Shown: positions 25,196-38,382, counted from the first letter of the stretch. The stretch: 64,000 bases of DNA from Ectocarpus siliculosus (GCA_000310025.1 FN649749.1:212217-276216), one strand, 5' to 3'. The notes: a model not told the origin generated them from the letters alone. Translations and numbers: made by a program.

Positions 25196-28100
25196 CTAGA
25201 GCTTAGCGTGGTAGGAGCTTTGGTGTGCGACCATGCTTCGCTCGATGTCACCAAGCTTTTTGCAGCCCATGAGCCGCATCGCTTGGACGAGCTCTTCGTT
25301 GAGTAGGTTGATGACATCCGTCACTCCATGCTCGCCCTGGCATGCATCATGCAGTGCGTCATTGTCACCAGACGTGTACTGTGGTCAGGCAGGAGACTGA
25401 GAATCATTCTGTGACCAGTTCTTTTCTGCCACGTTGTTTATGGAAATTCATGTTGTAGTCATGGGGATGGGTCACTCCAGATAGCCCAGCCAACACGCAC
25501 CGCGACACGCCACGGTATCCGTGACTATCCGAACTACGGTAAACATCCAACATGCTCTTCTTCGTGGAGAGGCATCGCATTCGTCTAAACTAACACAAAC
25601 CAGGAATGATCGAATACTTACCATCCATCTCGCGTAAACGTGCTGTTTGCTGGTACGGAATGATTGCCGGGCGACAAATAATACAGGTACATCGCAAAAC
25701 TCACACTGTGGGCTAGCCCCCAGATGACAGGTCGGCCGATAAAAACAGCTGATGCGCCCAGGGCAAGCGCTTTCAGCACGTCCGTGCCCCGCCTGATACC
25801 TCCGTCCACAAAAATTTCGCAACGTCCACGCACAGCTTGCACCACCTGGTGAGGGAAGGGCCAACAAAATGGTCACAGCAAAATATCTCAGCTAGCGACG
25901 CCGGTAACAAGGTCGGCGAACGTCTCTTCTCTTGGACGTTCGGCATCTACTACAGCGCAAAAGGCAATGGTGGTGTTGCATGAGAGGAAATGAAAACGAC
26001 CTTTTCTCCGCCTGCCTTTTTTTTACCTTCCTTATTATGGTGGGTCAGCTTGTGACCACGGCAATACATTTTGAAGGTATGGACGAGCAGGTACTAGATC
26101 CATCCGAGGTCAATATTGATCATGTGAAGACGACATCAACATTTCCCGCGCGAGTGGCACGTTGGCCGTTGCAACGTGCTCATGCATAGTTGAAAACGCA
26201 TTCGATCAAAATTCGCGGCCGTTCCATGTCGCGTCTGCAGCAACAGACAGAGCCATACCACCTCAGAAGTCAGCTTTACTTTTGACGTGGATTCGGAGGG
26301 GACGTCGTCTTGAACGTCAGACTTTTCTTGTATCCAAGGCCACGCTCTGTTGGTGCCGTTGCCCAATGAAAACCGCATGGAAATGCCATCTCAGTATCCC
26401 TCGTTCCAGCATCCTTTCAATGTCCCACCTTAACCCTCTGGACTGTCGTCTATAAGCACAAGTCACCCGATGGTTCAAGTGTCATTCTATACGCGGTACC
26501 GGATGGTTAGAAAATGGTTCGCAGCCTATCCCACATCGCCGAGATACTCGTTCCGGCCCATCAATTACGGCAGTCAGCCCGTTCTTGTGAGTACTCTGGA
26601 GGGAAAGAGGTTTCTACCTGACTGCGCTCTGTCTAAACATTCGAAGGTAACCACCGAAGCAGCACCGGGGACTCCCGCGGCGTTGGGCGAAACGTCTATC
26701 TATATCCTCTCCTTCCGCCCCCCACTTTCTCGCACCTCTGGAAGGATCTCAATCGTGGCCGGAACGGTGTCTAGCTGTCGCCCTCCATGATTAGAGACCC
26801 ACACCGCGTCCACTCCGTGCGCCAGTGCCTCCTCCGCCGCTTCCCTCGTCATCACACTCTTGACCACTATCTGGATAAAAGAACGAATGCTCTGCTCAGC
26901 ACGCGTCCACTGGGCGTGTTTCTCGGCGGTTCAAAAACGGCCATGGCTGGGCAAAACGTATAGATAGACGTAAAATACGGTGCAAAAGCTATACGGTGCA
27001 AAAGCTAACCTACAGATAGTTTGGAAAAAAAAGGAATCATGACAACATGACAACTCAGGTGGTCACTGAAACCGTTCAGCAAATACCTTCATGTCCCCGC
27101 AGATAGTTCTCAGCCAGTGAACGTCGTCCCAGTTCAGACTCTTCCCTGCTTCAGGCCGAGCGTCAGACGCCTGTCCCTGCAAGAACCACGAACAACAGCA
27201 GCTGTTCAGTGTACAGCAAATACGGGAACACAAACGTATCATACAGGCAGCTAGCTGCCAGTGTAAGGGAAAAAATGTGGGACACATCTATCTCTGATGT
27301 GCCAGAACACTCCCTCCCGGGTAATGGGATGTAAGAGAGTGGAGCACGATTCGTGCACAACAACGGCATGCCGTACACTGAACTTATTCCGAGAGCGCCA
27401 GGCGACCCAGAGCTCGGAACGGTCATCCAAAATGACCTGCAGTTTGTATGCTTCCGGTTATTTGGCGTGAACAACAGCTTTGACTGTGACAAACTGTTTG
27501 CTGACCAAGTCCATGGTTCCGTCGGGACGGCGACCGATGCGTGCCCCCGTTGCCGATACCACTCGGCCCTCCGCAAGCCTAGGGGCCAACTCGTAGCAGT
27601 TCCGCAGATCCGCCTCCCTCCGGCCTAGCACGGGGCGGTCCACGGTAACGACAAGCGCGGTGTACCCGGCCGCGATGGCTCGCCTAACGAGCCCGGCGAG
27701 CACTGTTCTGTTCTTTTGTTTCAAAGATCATCAAATTGTGGTGCAAAATGTTGAAAGGGCGACAGCGAATGAAGGGGGTGAGCGGGGGGGGCAGGGAGTA
27801 AACAGCCACGTCGAGTGGGCATATTGCCTGAGGCTGTGCAGTATAAGAACAGGGACATTTGGTCATCAGGGTACAGGAAGCACACCAAAGCTCGTAACAC
27901 TGCAATGCGATGGCATACTGCATGCCCTATCAAGACGTGGTATCGACAGGTCAAGTGTTTGACCAGTATGGACAGATGACGGTACCGGGTAGAGAGATCG
28001 GAACGGTTTTTTTATCGATGTGAAGACAACAACAGCAAACGACAACATGAACAATCTTTGTCGCACCTTGCGCGATGACAATGAAAGCTGAAACCAGCGC

Positions 28101-29640
28101 TGCATGTTGGGACCACCGGCGGTGGCCACATCCTCCAGGGCGGTCGTTGCCGACGAGCTCACCACCATCATCGAACAAGTCCCGGCAGCAGCCCTCGCCG
28201 TGGCCAACTCACCGTCGTCATGGGCAGCGCGATGTTCAGCTTGCAGCATTGGTGATGAGACAGCGGCACGCGCAGCACGAAGAACCAATAGCAGTGGCAA
28301 TGGTAATAGTGGCCGTAGTGGAGTCGCGGGGGGGAAATGTTGTAGTCCTTATCGAGCTTAAACACAGAAGCGCGATTAGCGAGTATTCATTGGATGCACA
28401 TATTATTGACACATAAGAGTACTGTGAGGGAGGGCTAGGAACAAGGACCACGTCTGCTAGTCTCTGGCAGGGCTGAGGCAAAATAAATTGCCTTGTGGTT
28501 GGCTTCGGTGACAAAACGAAGCACCTAATTCGCTCATACACCTCCATGCGGCACCATTCTATTTCTCTTACCACCGAATTTGTGGCTATCAGTCGCACCT
28601 ATTTAGCTCTGCTGCAGGAATGTGGTGACACTGTATTCAGCTTAGACTAGCGGCGTCTACACGTTTTACTGTTCTCAAACAACTCAACGGTACATGGTAC
28701 GGGAAAAGCAAGACGAAACTATTACCCCTAATCACCTGTGGGCGAGATTCCAATGGGATGCGCCATGCGTTCACCAAGCACCGTGCGTGTGGTGTCGACT
28801 GAAGACACGTCTCTCAGCACGCGAGGCCGTAGCCGTAGACGCCTGTACGCAGCCCTGAAGCGACGCGAAAAAACATCGAGACCAGTCGCCTATCGTCCTT
28901 GCCGTGAAACGGTAGGAGTATTATAGTACCACTTGGTGGCTCTGTGTGGACGAGATGGGTGGGAAATAGACCCCCACATTCATGCGACACTTACCACTCT
29001 TTCGGTTCTCCGTGCTTACTTGCGGGTTGCCTCGGACTGCTAGTTGTTGTCCATGTCTTCAATCTCATAACAACGCCGATCGGTAACCAGTATCTCGATG
29101 TTCCGCGTTGGTCCCATCGTTGCGGAAGATTTGAAATTTAACTTCCATCACACAGCCCATGTTCGAAGTTTTCACCTCTAAATAGCGGTATCCCGAGAAG
29201 TTCCTCTTGCGCAAAATCGACAACAGGATAACTTCTTCAAACCATGTTTCGTTTCTGTCCCTAGCTCCAGGATTTGGATTTGGGTCCTTGTATACCTAAA
29301 CTAAATGCATCAACAAATCGCACGTCTTTGTTACAGTAGTCGTTTGGGAAAGGAGCCTGTCCGTCTGTGTGTCACTTCTATTGTTCGGGTGGCTCTTTTC
29401 TGCGTTGCCGCGCGCTAGACTACAATAGATATGCTGCACGCTATGTGCCACCTGATGTGTAGCGCGAACAATTGACTTGTACCATTCATCGTGAGGATGC
29501 ATTGCGTGCAGTGCTTGCTCACCTGTTCTCCCTGAGAGTAACCATGTCGTTCGCACCGCCTGCGAAGTAGTCAAACTCTCCTTTCGGCAGTACAACCTTT
29601 GCACGTCGTTCGTAGTCCGCAACGTTGACATGCGTGCATC
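25196..29640 (-). CDS. FMN-dependent (S)-2-hydroxy-acid oxidase, peroxisomal
   Basis: Eight exons on the minus strand: 29640-29523, 28854-28736, 28239-28067, 27712-27506, 27176-27087, 26870-26736, 25845-25705 and 25336-25196, about 374 residues, with matching phases. The family oxidises glycolate or longer 2-hydroxy acids with oxygen, releasing peroxide. Visible FMN and catalytic residues, in spinach glycolate-oxidase numbering: Tyr24 (F-D-Y-F-A-G-G), Arg164 (L-G-R-R-E-A-D), Lys230 (I-V-V-K-S-V), His254 and Arg257 (S-N-H-G-G-R-Q-L-D), and the phosphate loop [10 protein letters not shown]. The protein ends S-Y-H-A-K-L, a peroxisomal PTS1-type tail. Trp108 appears replaced by Ser (V-S-S-S-A-T) and Tyr129 also by Ser (W-F-Q-L-S), which questions glycolate as substrate. 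The 27506 donor (GTCAGC) is weak. A short 5' exon with the start codon is not located, because the 29640 exon begins mid-codon. Confidence 0.9.
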
Positions 29641-31419
29641 CTGGTCGTGCAGTATCTTAGCGGGAGAACCGTGCAGCAGCGTATGCATACATTACGACAC
29701 CGCGAGAGTTGCGGCGAACCTCACACTCGTTGGTACTGTAGACTGCATGTATGTACACCGCCAACATGCAGCAAATATAATTATGTACGTGAATGGCTTC
29801 TTCCTCAACCAGATGTGTGTTCAGGGTAAGGTTTACAACATGGCTGAGAACAAAACGTTTGGTACTCTAACGAGGATAGTGTAGACAAGTACCGCCAACC
29901 ACACGTCCTCGCTTCATTCCGTTCTTTCGTTCGCCGACACAGAACGAAGGTCCTCTACGAATGAATGCGCAGTTTAACCACTTGCGGTACGGTAGCGTTA
30001 TTCAGAATTAATGCCGAAGCCTCACCACTCTTCGGCGTTGGTAGGGGCATACCAGTAGAGGCAGCAGAGGCAGTAGCGCTTTGACCTTCAAGCCTCCCCA
30101 TCCCTCCGCACGAAGCTGCAGCTGCTGCAGTGATGACGTCATCCACCAACATCGATCGGGAGGATTATTACAGCGGCGACGAAGGAACATAGTGCGATTT
30201 CATGTACGTTGTGCGCGGATTCAAAATGGTTGGCGACGTGATCCATCTTGTGTACTCTCTCAGCGTTGAAGATCAGCACACATGAATTGCGAGTTGCAGC
30301 CTGAAGGCAGCGTGTCTCGCACATGGTCTGCAATCTGCAATACAGAAGCTTTCGGTCGAAGAATCAGCTTGGTACCATGGTCTGATTGAACTGACCCGAA
30401 AGACCTCCAAGTTGAGTTCGGAACTGCCGGCATTCGGATCCTGCCGTTGTACCACCTTATTAGCCTTCTCCGATAGGACTTGAGGCAAGACGGAGCGGTT
30501 TCAGCAAGTCATGTGCCAAGCGGATGACATGCGGCGGAACCACCTCTCGCCGAGGAGGAACCTTGGGAACAGAACCACGTGTGTTCGCCGCGGAGTCAGA
30601 GGTCGCATTTATGTGCAGTGGGCCTACCAAGTGTGGTAGTTGCTGAGTATGGAGTGATTCCGGTGGGACATTTAGCTGCACCGTATTCGCGTTCGTCGTT
30701 TTGTGTCTCTCATTTGTGAAAATCTCAATGCGACGAGTCATACCCTCTGAAGCTTTTCTACATACAACCTGGGACACATTATAATTTCCGCCCATGGCAC
30801 CGCGCGGTGTGTGAGAACCTAAGAGCTTGGGAACACCCGCGTACAAACATGGCACTGTTACCCCACCTTGGCGGGGACAAACCAGACGTAAAGGGCTAAA
30901 GACGACGAAAAAAAAATGCTGTTTCGTGCTGCGCGACAACACAACGTGAGGGATCCCACTGCGGCCATACGACTGCCCATGCAGTTGGGTTGCTTACATC
31001 CCCATCAGAATGCAGCCAACAAGGCAGAGCGGTCAAAAGGGCGATGGGCAAAGCAGGCTACAACCGTTATATCGGGTGGTGTGCTCTTGCAAGCAATCAC
31101 TGACAAAGCTCGCCGACGCAGCCAGCTGTAGATATTGGGGTGTGGTGTGTGTGCCTTTCCGTGGGTGGTTGATGTTGTCAGTGTCTTGGCCCCACTTGTT
31201 GCTCTGCAGGGTTGTTCATGGGTGGTCCATTCTTGGGCACGATTGCTATTGATGTAGAACACGCCCACCCCCAGCTTTCATGAACAGGCAACAGCATGTC
31301 GCACGGGAAACTGTTTTTACAACGTAACACAGCCAGCAGCAACGAGACGGCTCTGCGCCCGACGTGAAATAATCCTTGACCCCAACACACATGTCCATAA
31401 CACTTTATGACGAGTGTCG
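29641..31419. other. no recognisable gene; probable 5' region of the oxidase
   Basis: The missing first exon of the oxidase gene should lie here. A 160-codon minus-strand frame at 30942-30460 has no recognisable domain. No notable repeats are seen. Confidence 0.35.
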
Positions 31420-33822
31420 TCATCGGTGTTGGATCGTCGCCCAGCCTGCCGCTGCCGGCTTCGTGGGCTTCTTCTTCTGGTTTCGCCGCCACCAAAACAG
31501 AGCCAAGCTACAGGCCACAACTGCGGCATACACCCCGCCGACCTGCCAGTCCAGCAGCCGACAGACGAAACGCAACGAACACAAGTGATGTCGAGACAAA
31601 ACCAGATGGAAAGAACAACAGCAGATGGTAGATGACAGCATTGATAGAGGGGGCAACACGAAAATAAGGACAAAGAAAGGGGGTGCACTCTTACTCGTAG
31701 TCGTGCATGCATGCCGTAGTCGTTAGACCATTGACCTCGCACCCCTACAAAGCCGGGACGGACCACGCCGGGTTCTCACCGGACCAGGCTCTCACATCAA
31801 CAAGCGCGAAGCGCCGTGGGGTACTCGGCGAGGTGCATGGAGGGTGCGCTGCATCCTGTTAAGGGTGTTCGGCATCTTCTGCTTACTCCTTGCATACGGA
31901 TGACAGCTGCGAATGACAAAAGTTCTATTTTCTGGTGCTTTCACCTCCAGAGACAGTTATAAGCACTGTGTAACTGCCTCGAGGGTGCTTGACCAATTTA
32001 ACACAACGTAGAGGTATCACCCCCTTTGCGCGGAATGAGGGTTCTCGACCCCGCACAACATAATCTACTCGACCACCATTGTGGTTACCGCAAAAAAAGA
32101 GGCAAAAAAAAGCGGTAACCTGGTTGTCGAACTCACGAAACGATCGGCGTGTCTTACAACGTCGTTGCCAAACGACGAAAACCCAACCCCGATGGCAAAC
32201 ACCGGGGCGGGGGGGAGGGGGTGATGTGTGGGGCGTGGAGCGACGCGAACATCGGAGACAGCGGGGACAGGACAACTGTACCCGTCGTGAACCACTACCA
32301 AAAGTCGTGCACGGAGCCCTAAAACGAAAACCAAAAAAGACCTTTGATTGCACAACGTTTCCAAAGTCTCACCAAGCCCACGCCGAAGCCGTCTAGTACG
32401 GGTATTGGGTTCTTGTCGCTCACGTCCACGTCGATCGAGCCTCCTCCCGAGCATGCTTGCACACAGTAGTCGCACCTGCCGCACCACCAAACAACCGACT
32501 CAACCCAATAAACAAAAAACGAATTGGTTTGGAACAACACACCCCGCCAAGAAGATCGACCACCGAACCCACAGTAGAACATCGGAAGGGAACGTGGAGA
32601 GCCACGGGAAGCCCAAGAATACAACATGCTGACCAATAAACAGCCGACAATGCACCTGCTGCTTTTACCACAGCCTTGAGGGCGTGAAAAAAAGGTGAAG
32701 ATCGCACTTGGCGTAAAGAAAAGTGTAACACGGCACACGGGAGTAACGGAATCAGAAAATCGCGTCCAAGATAAATATACTACGAGGTAGAGAGTAGACA
32801 ATACTTGTAGAGTTGCACAGAAAATAAGGCAACGCTTGGTCATGCCGTGCGGCATAAAGTGCTACAGTATCCTTCCCACGAGGAGAAAGGGATTTTTTTC
32901 TTACGACAGATGAACCGCTTTTATCGCAAGCAAGGTGCACCGCGTGTGCCTCGGTTCGTGCAATCAAAAAGTTGACATGACACAAGACACCACACCCCGT
33001 GAAACGGTTTTTACAGCTCGATTTTTCCACAACATAAAGCGTGACAGCGCCGAAAACGGCGGCATTGAAGCTGTCTCATCGAGAAATTCCCGAAAATGTC
33101 TCGCTTCATGTATGCATCCTCTTCGCCGTCGGGTAATCGAGCTTGGAAATCGCGACAGGGTGTGTGGTACCTTGTGCTACCTACGGTAGGTTTTGCAAAT
33201 GAAAGCCTACATGTTGTTCGACCATGCCCGAGAGATGAGGGAAACACGCCGACCGAGCCAACAGGGCCTGTACAAGGACAAGAGAGTGACCCACGACATT
33301 CACGCGGAATCGGTTCTTCAAATCAAGGAAGGTCTCACGTGCAAGAAATGATGTCTTCCCTCTTGGGTGGGTATGCGAAAGGAATCGTCGAGCTCCCCGG
33401 ATCGAAGAACGAGTCGCACGCGAGCGTGTCGAAGGACATAGAAGAAGACTCAGAGGAAGCAGTCGGCGCAGATGCTGCGGCTTGTGGGTCGTCTTTCCTT
33501 TCCGTAGCACGCACATCAAGACCTCCGCTCACGGGTAAGCGCTTGTTTCCACACGGGGACTCTGCGCTCGCGTTCGCTGATAACACGTGCAAGAACAATC
33601 AACACGGGGTAGAGTCATCAAAGGCCGAAGAGCGACCAGAGAAGGACGACTAGACCTTGCGCATTTGGCGTCGGGTCGTGATGTTGCTATTGTATGGGTT
33701 CCTGCAAAACCAACTCAACGAATGGAGGGTTATGGTGAAAATAGCACATCATTGTCCCGAACGAAGGCGAGTCAAGTCGCCGTTGCAGCACAGGCAGAGC
33801 GACCGCTATTCCCCTGCAACCA

Positions 33823-33861
<39 letters not shown>

Positions 33862-36800
33862 GAGAGAGGGAGACAGAGGGAGGGAGGAAGAGAGAGGCAG
33901 GAGACAGACAGACAGGCAGACAAACAGAGGAGAAGCAAGAAGCACACGAACTACAGCAACCTAAAACAGACTCACTTTCAAAAGAAGGGAAGAAGAATTC
34001 CCCGTGCCCCACTGCGCCCGTTTGCAGCTGAAACTTCAGCAAGCCCTGTCGACATCGAGCAAAGCAAGTACCTCACAGCTTTCAGTGAAAAAGGCAGCCC
34101 ACCACCCATTCAAAGAGCATCGAAATTCCAACTGAGGGTGAAAAAGCAGCCACTTCAAGCAGACACCAAAAACATCTGCTGCAATCGTTGGGACACTCGA
34201 TAAAGCAGGAACATCAAACGAACCCCCTGGACGAATCTATAAATAGGACAAGAAAAGGTTTTGCGCACAACGGTGTACTTGCAATACTTCCGAGCTTGAA
34301 CGCGCCCGGCGTGGTGGATGCTATGTGACTGACCACTGCATGTGACCACTTACCAGTCCCGATTGCATAGCCGTCGTCTCTCCGACAACAGCGATGCTCT
34401 TGCACGACTCGTATATCCGGCAAGCCATGTCTCCGTCTACGTTGACGTCAAGCTGCAGGACTCGCGAAGATCCTCCCGTCAGGTCGTCCCTCCTCTACAA
34501 GGAACGAGACACCGATACATTCGTGCAACAGCGGAAATATTGCTAGTCGTAGGCGGTAAGCATGGACAGCCGGAGCATCGCCCATCTCCTGCAAAAAAAC
34601 GTGCATCACCTCTCCTCAATACTGATGAAACAGCAGTCTTTCAAACAGTTGCAACGCATGAATGTGTGGCGCATGTCAGGTGGTACGATTTACTACACGC
34701 GGTTAACTGCTACGAGTTGGATTGGAGCTCCCCGTTTTCTTCAAAGCCCTCATTGAAGACATTGCCGCATACCACCAACCATAAACAACAACAGAGACGG
34801 ACGGTGATAGTCCGCCCGATGTGAATATTTTTGAAGACCACCCGCATGTCCTCGGTGGAAAGAACAAAAACAATGACCCACAAGCTGGATGACGAGTAGC
34901 ATGGTTACTCGCCTGATCGAACGGTGGGTCATGCATGGAGGCGAAGGCCCCTTGGTCCGGTGAGCAAACCAAAGCGCACCAAAAGTTGACCAAGTTAACG
35001 GCACAGGCCAGGCAGCCTGTCGTAGACCCGAAGCTGTAGGAAAGGCAAGGGGGAGCGAAGAGTGGAGGCAGCGGAAGACAATTGCAAGCTTTGCCAACAG
35101 CAGCAGCAGCGCGATAAGTGCATAGGTAGCTGTAAGCGTGAGTCCAACGGCACGCCGCAGAGCGCGATAGTGCCCAAAAGACGCTTTACCATGTGGGAGG
35201 GCAGCAGGAAGCAACAGCATGATATGAAAAAGACCGGAAAGGAACGACGCGATGAAAGACGTCAACAGTCAAAAGCTCGCGTTTGCACAGCAAGGTTAGC
35301 AGTAAAAATCCGAGGAATGTCCACACAGTCGTCTTGAAGCAAATGTTTAATCAGTTACGCTGACATCCACATGTACGGAGGGACAAAGCATGAACACTCT
35401 TCTCTCACCCGAGGGAATCCGTTCACACCTAACGCCACATGTGAAAACCCTTTTGTCAGAAGGACACCTATTCTGCCAAGCATGCGAATATGGCCCACAC
35501 GACGCTTCAACACGTCCGTCCAGAAAGGTAGCCTGCGATACTCACGGATCGCCTTCTCTTCAGGATGTCCGAGTCTCTCAATATTTCCGTGGGTGCCTTG
35601 CCTGTCCTGGTAGCAATAGTGCAACAACGATCCTGTCATCCCCGTCTTGACCCTCCTATGCTACGTACCTCTCCACGAGCAAACCCAGGTTCTGGTAGAG
35701 GGCGTAGTTCTGTTGCCAGCTGCAGCATCCGCTATCTTTGTATTGTGGGCAGACGATGGGCGCCACGTCTTTCAGGCCCTTTGGAGCGACGAAGTCCACG
35801 ATGCACCTGTCGTCAGGATTAAAGGAGTGTTGTATCAGTATTCTTCATCGAGCAAGAGGGGAGTCCTAACCGCGGATGCGTTCGGCGTTCGATATGCCAC
35901 AATCTTCGTCGAAGCTACTGATACCGCGTGGCGTGGCCAGAATAACGGACGAATGAATCAGCAGCGGCCTTTCAGCGTCACGTATTGGATCAGCACTGTT
36001 GGTGTGGGTAAACATTGCTGCAGTTGAACGTAGCTAAACGCGTTGCTTGATATGACCTGCGGTGTGAGAAGCGCTTGGATAGCACTTGCTGCACTCTTGC
36101 CTGCGGTACTATAAGTAGTGCTAGAGGCAGCACCACCACCAGTGCTACACCACCAACCGCAGCGCTGACGGCCGCATTTAGTTCTTCGCGTCTGTCTTGT
36201 GTGCATGGCATGGCCTGGGTCAGGTATATGGATTATCTTTCTTGTTGCTTCTGACGTGAGGTAACTCAGAGCCGCACGAAAAGGCGTTCGTCCGTATGTA
36301 GTTGATTTTTTGTTATCGTTTCAATCAATCAATAGATCGTTAGATTGCATTGCACGACAGGAGTGTTTGCAGCACCACTACTAGCAACACAGGGGATTAT
36401 GTCGTTCTGCGGTTGGGCAGGAGGACGGACGGGGGGGGGAGGAAACAACAACTACCCTAAGCGGGCGCAAAGAAGCATGAGCCATCCGTTCGTGTCAACA
36501 GCAAAGGGCGCAACACAAAGTAAGCAGCGAAAGTAGTAGTAGTGCGGGAGCCAGTGAGGAGCCTGGCCAAACCCATGAAAAGGTCGGACGAACCTGCCGT
36601 CTGAATCTGGCCTTCCTTCGTCGCATAGGCCAGTCGATGGGTTTTCAACAGACCCGTCCCAGACTTTGTCGTGAAAAACGCCGAAGCCGTGAGAGCTATC
36701 CATGGGAAACGATACGGCCGTGTCACCTTCCGCTGGGATGGGGGTGCAGTCTGTGTCGAGCCCGAACTGAAAGCACTCCTGTGCCAAAATTAGCCGAGGA

Positions 36801-37324
36801 AGCAAGCAACAGATGGCTCGAGACATCATGGTTCGGAAGCTCGCCCTTCAACCGATTGGGTAAAGGAATAACAAGCGCTGCCGGTCACTCTCGCTCATCA
36901 GGACCATTGCATCGGTGTCTTAAGACAAAAACATGTTCACGGGAGAATGTGTTCTCGCTGAGGGTCTGCGCCAACACACACATCCTACTAAGCGAACACA
37001 CGTATGCGTCTGTTCCGTATGCGACTCCCTGGCATGACACGTCGGCGTGTCCTGGGGGTTCGTTCGCCCCTGTTATTCCCCTGGGTAACTCTTCTATTCG
37101 TGCCACTTATTGGTGGATATTACAAGAGAAAATCGCGTGTATCCGTGCTTGGTTATGTGCGTCGGAGCTAACACCATCTTCGAGCTCTTCCGCGATACCA
37201 CCATCAACGTGTCCTCATTAATCCCAAGTCCTACCTGCGTAAAGGCGCATTGTCCGGCGTCCACCGTAGGCAGCAGCAGGAGGAGAACGCCCCCGAGATG
37301 TGTCAAAACCGCCGCTGTCCCCAT
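31420..37324 (-). CDS. NPC1 N-terminal-domain (sterol-binding type) protein
   Basis: Five exons fit with matching phases: 37324-37235, 36778-36594, 35806-35669, 35033-34913 and 34494-34354, encoding about 225 residues. Exon 1 is a signal peptide (L-G-G-V-L-L-L-L-L-P-T-V-D-A-G-Q-C). The rest carries the NPC1_N cysteine pattern: S-G-C-C-S-W-Q-Q-N, then G-C-L-A-C-A-V-N-L-V-N-F-W-C, then C-S-P-D-Q, then R-I-Y-E-S-C-K-S. In NPC1 this lumenal domain binds cholesterol. A probable last exon, 31542-31420, encodes one membrane span (Y-A-A-V-V-A-C-S-L-A-L-F-W-W) and a basic tail R-R-N-Q-K-K-K-P, then a stop. Its link is inferred from position, strand and phase only, and exons between 34354 and 31542 are unresolved. 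No sterol-sensing or other multi-span domain of full NPC1 is visible. The exon 4 donor appears to be a non-canonical GC (CAG|GCGAGT). Confidence 0.7.
33828..33935. repeat. GA-rich microsatellite
   Basis: A GAGA run grades into GGGA and CAGA units. It lies in the unresolved intronic region of the NPC1-N gene. Confidence 0.9.
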
Positions 37325-37881
37325 GTCGCCGAAGAACCTCAGCAGACGGCAACAGCCGAATGCCCTTAGCATCCTCACCGCTCTCAACACCACAAACGAA
37401 CAGACGACTAGACACGAACACCATGCTCCTCCCCCGTGCATTCGACCGGAAGTTATCGTCACCATGACCATCAGCATCAACGTTGACATCAACATTGATC
37501 TTGGTATGGGCCGCTCGCATGATGACGTCTTGCGGTTCCTCTGCCAGCGTCTTCCTGGTTGCCGGCATTCCTCTCCCTGCGTTGAGCTAGCAGTGCCGTT
37601 CGCGTTTTCAATCTTGACACGAGTCCCAGAAAGCACAGCTATCGCCTTGTCACGTCCTCTTCCCAGCGATCCCATGTCGTTGCCCGCCCCCATCGGCATG
37701 CTTGCCAGTGTACTCTGCCTCTGACAACAACAGCGTGATCGCCACGGCTCGAGCCGCCCAGCCCTCGCCTTCCGATCAGACGAAACGTGAAAGTTTAAGT
37801 GCTCATCGAATCACGAGAGTTTTGAAGCACAATCTGGTAAGCACGACGGCTGGGAGGCTGGGCAGCGAGATGTAAGTACCA
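37325..37881. other. upstream region of the NPC1-N gene
   Basis: About 550 bases separate the start codon at 37324 (minus strand) from the edge of the foldback element. Promoter sequences for the NPC1-N gene should lie here, but no motif stands out. The minus-strand frame is open well above the ATG at 37324, so a longer N-terminus is formally possible. The 37324 ATG is preferred because it starts a clean signal peptide. Confidence 0.4.
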
Positions 37882-38284
37882 AAGGGCAAATGACAAAATG
37901 GGGTATGCCCCATGTGTTTGGGTACAAAATGGGGTATACTTTTTTTCGGTGTGGGGCGCAACGAATGACGCCGGGTAGGCTCCTTTTAACCGCCTTCTAG
38001 CGCTTCAGCTCCATGCGCCAGGTCCTTAGGAAGGACGCCCAACTTTTTTCTTTTTTTTCACCCACAGGAACAGGGTTAACTACTGTAGGGCCTGGAAGAC
38101 TGGAGCTTGTTGGAGGACCCCATTTTGTTCACGAAACCGCGGGGTACATCCCCATGTCTACTTCAAAAGTTTAATATCGTACCCCATTTTGTTCACAAAC
38201 GTACCCCATAATGTTCAAGGCATACCCCTTTTGTTCAGTGGTGACGCTCCTGCGGACTGCCAAAACGGCAACCAACAATCAACC

Positions 38285-38382
38285 GCAGACCACCATATCT
38301 CTGTATCTGCTGTCTCCTTGCCTTGCCGCAGACCACAACAAAGCCTGTTTGTTGGACCGCAGGCCAGCATACCTCAACATGT
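38285..38382. repeat. CGCAGACC minisatellite, left block
   Basis: About 95 bases beginning GCAGACCACCATATCTCTG also occur, nearly identical and in the same orientation, at 39344-39440. They contain spaced CGCAGACC or CGCAGGCC cores about 35 bases apart. Because this block is a direct repeat inside an otherwise inverted structure, it was probably added separately. Confidence 0.8.

Noticed and set aside
32065-32490. Minus-strand frames with several cysteines considered as the end of the NPC1-N domain
   Set aside because: The spacing only loosely resembles the family and neither borders nor phase could be fixed.
33096-33653. A 185-codon plus-strand frame
   Set aside because: It has no family motif, lies within the intronic span of the minus-strand NPC1-N gene, and two other frames are equally open. 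Kept only as a curiosity.
35371-35639. Cysteine-containing minus-strand segment (A-S-C-G-P-Y-S-H) considered as an NPC1-N exon
   Set aside because: No acceptor gives the required phase, whereas 35033-34913 fits both the phase and the family motif exactly.
35990-36211. Minus-strand segment resembling a membrane span (V-A-L-V-V-V-L-P-L-A-L-L-I)
   Set aside because: It falls between two NPC1-N exons that join in phase without it, so it is most likely intron sequence.
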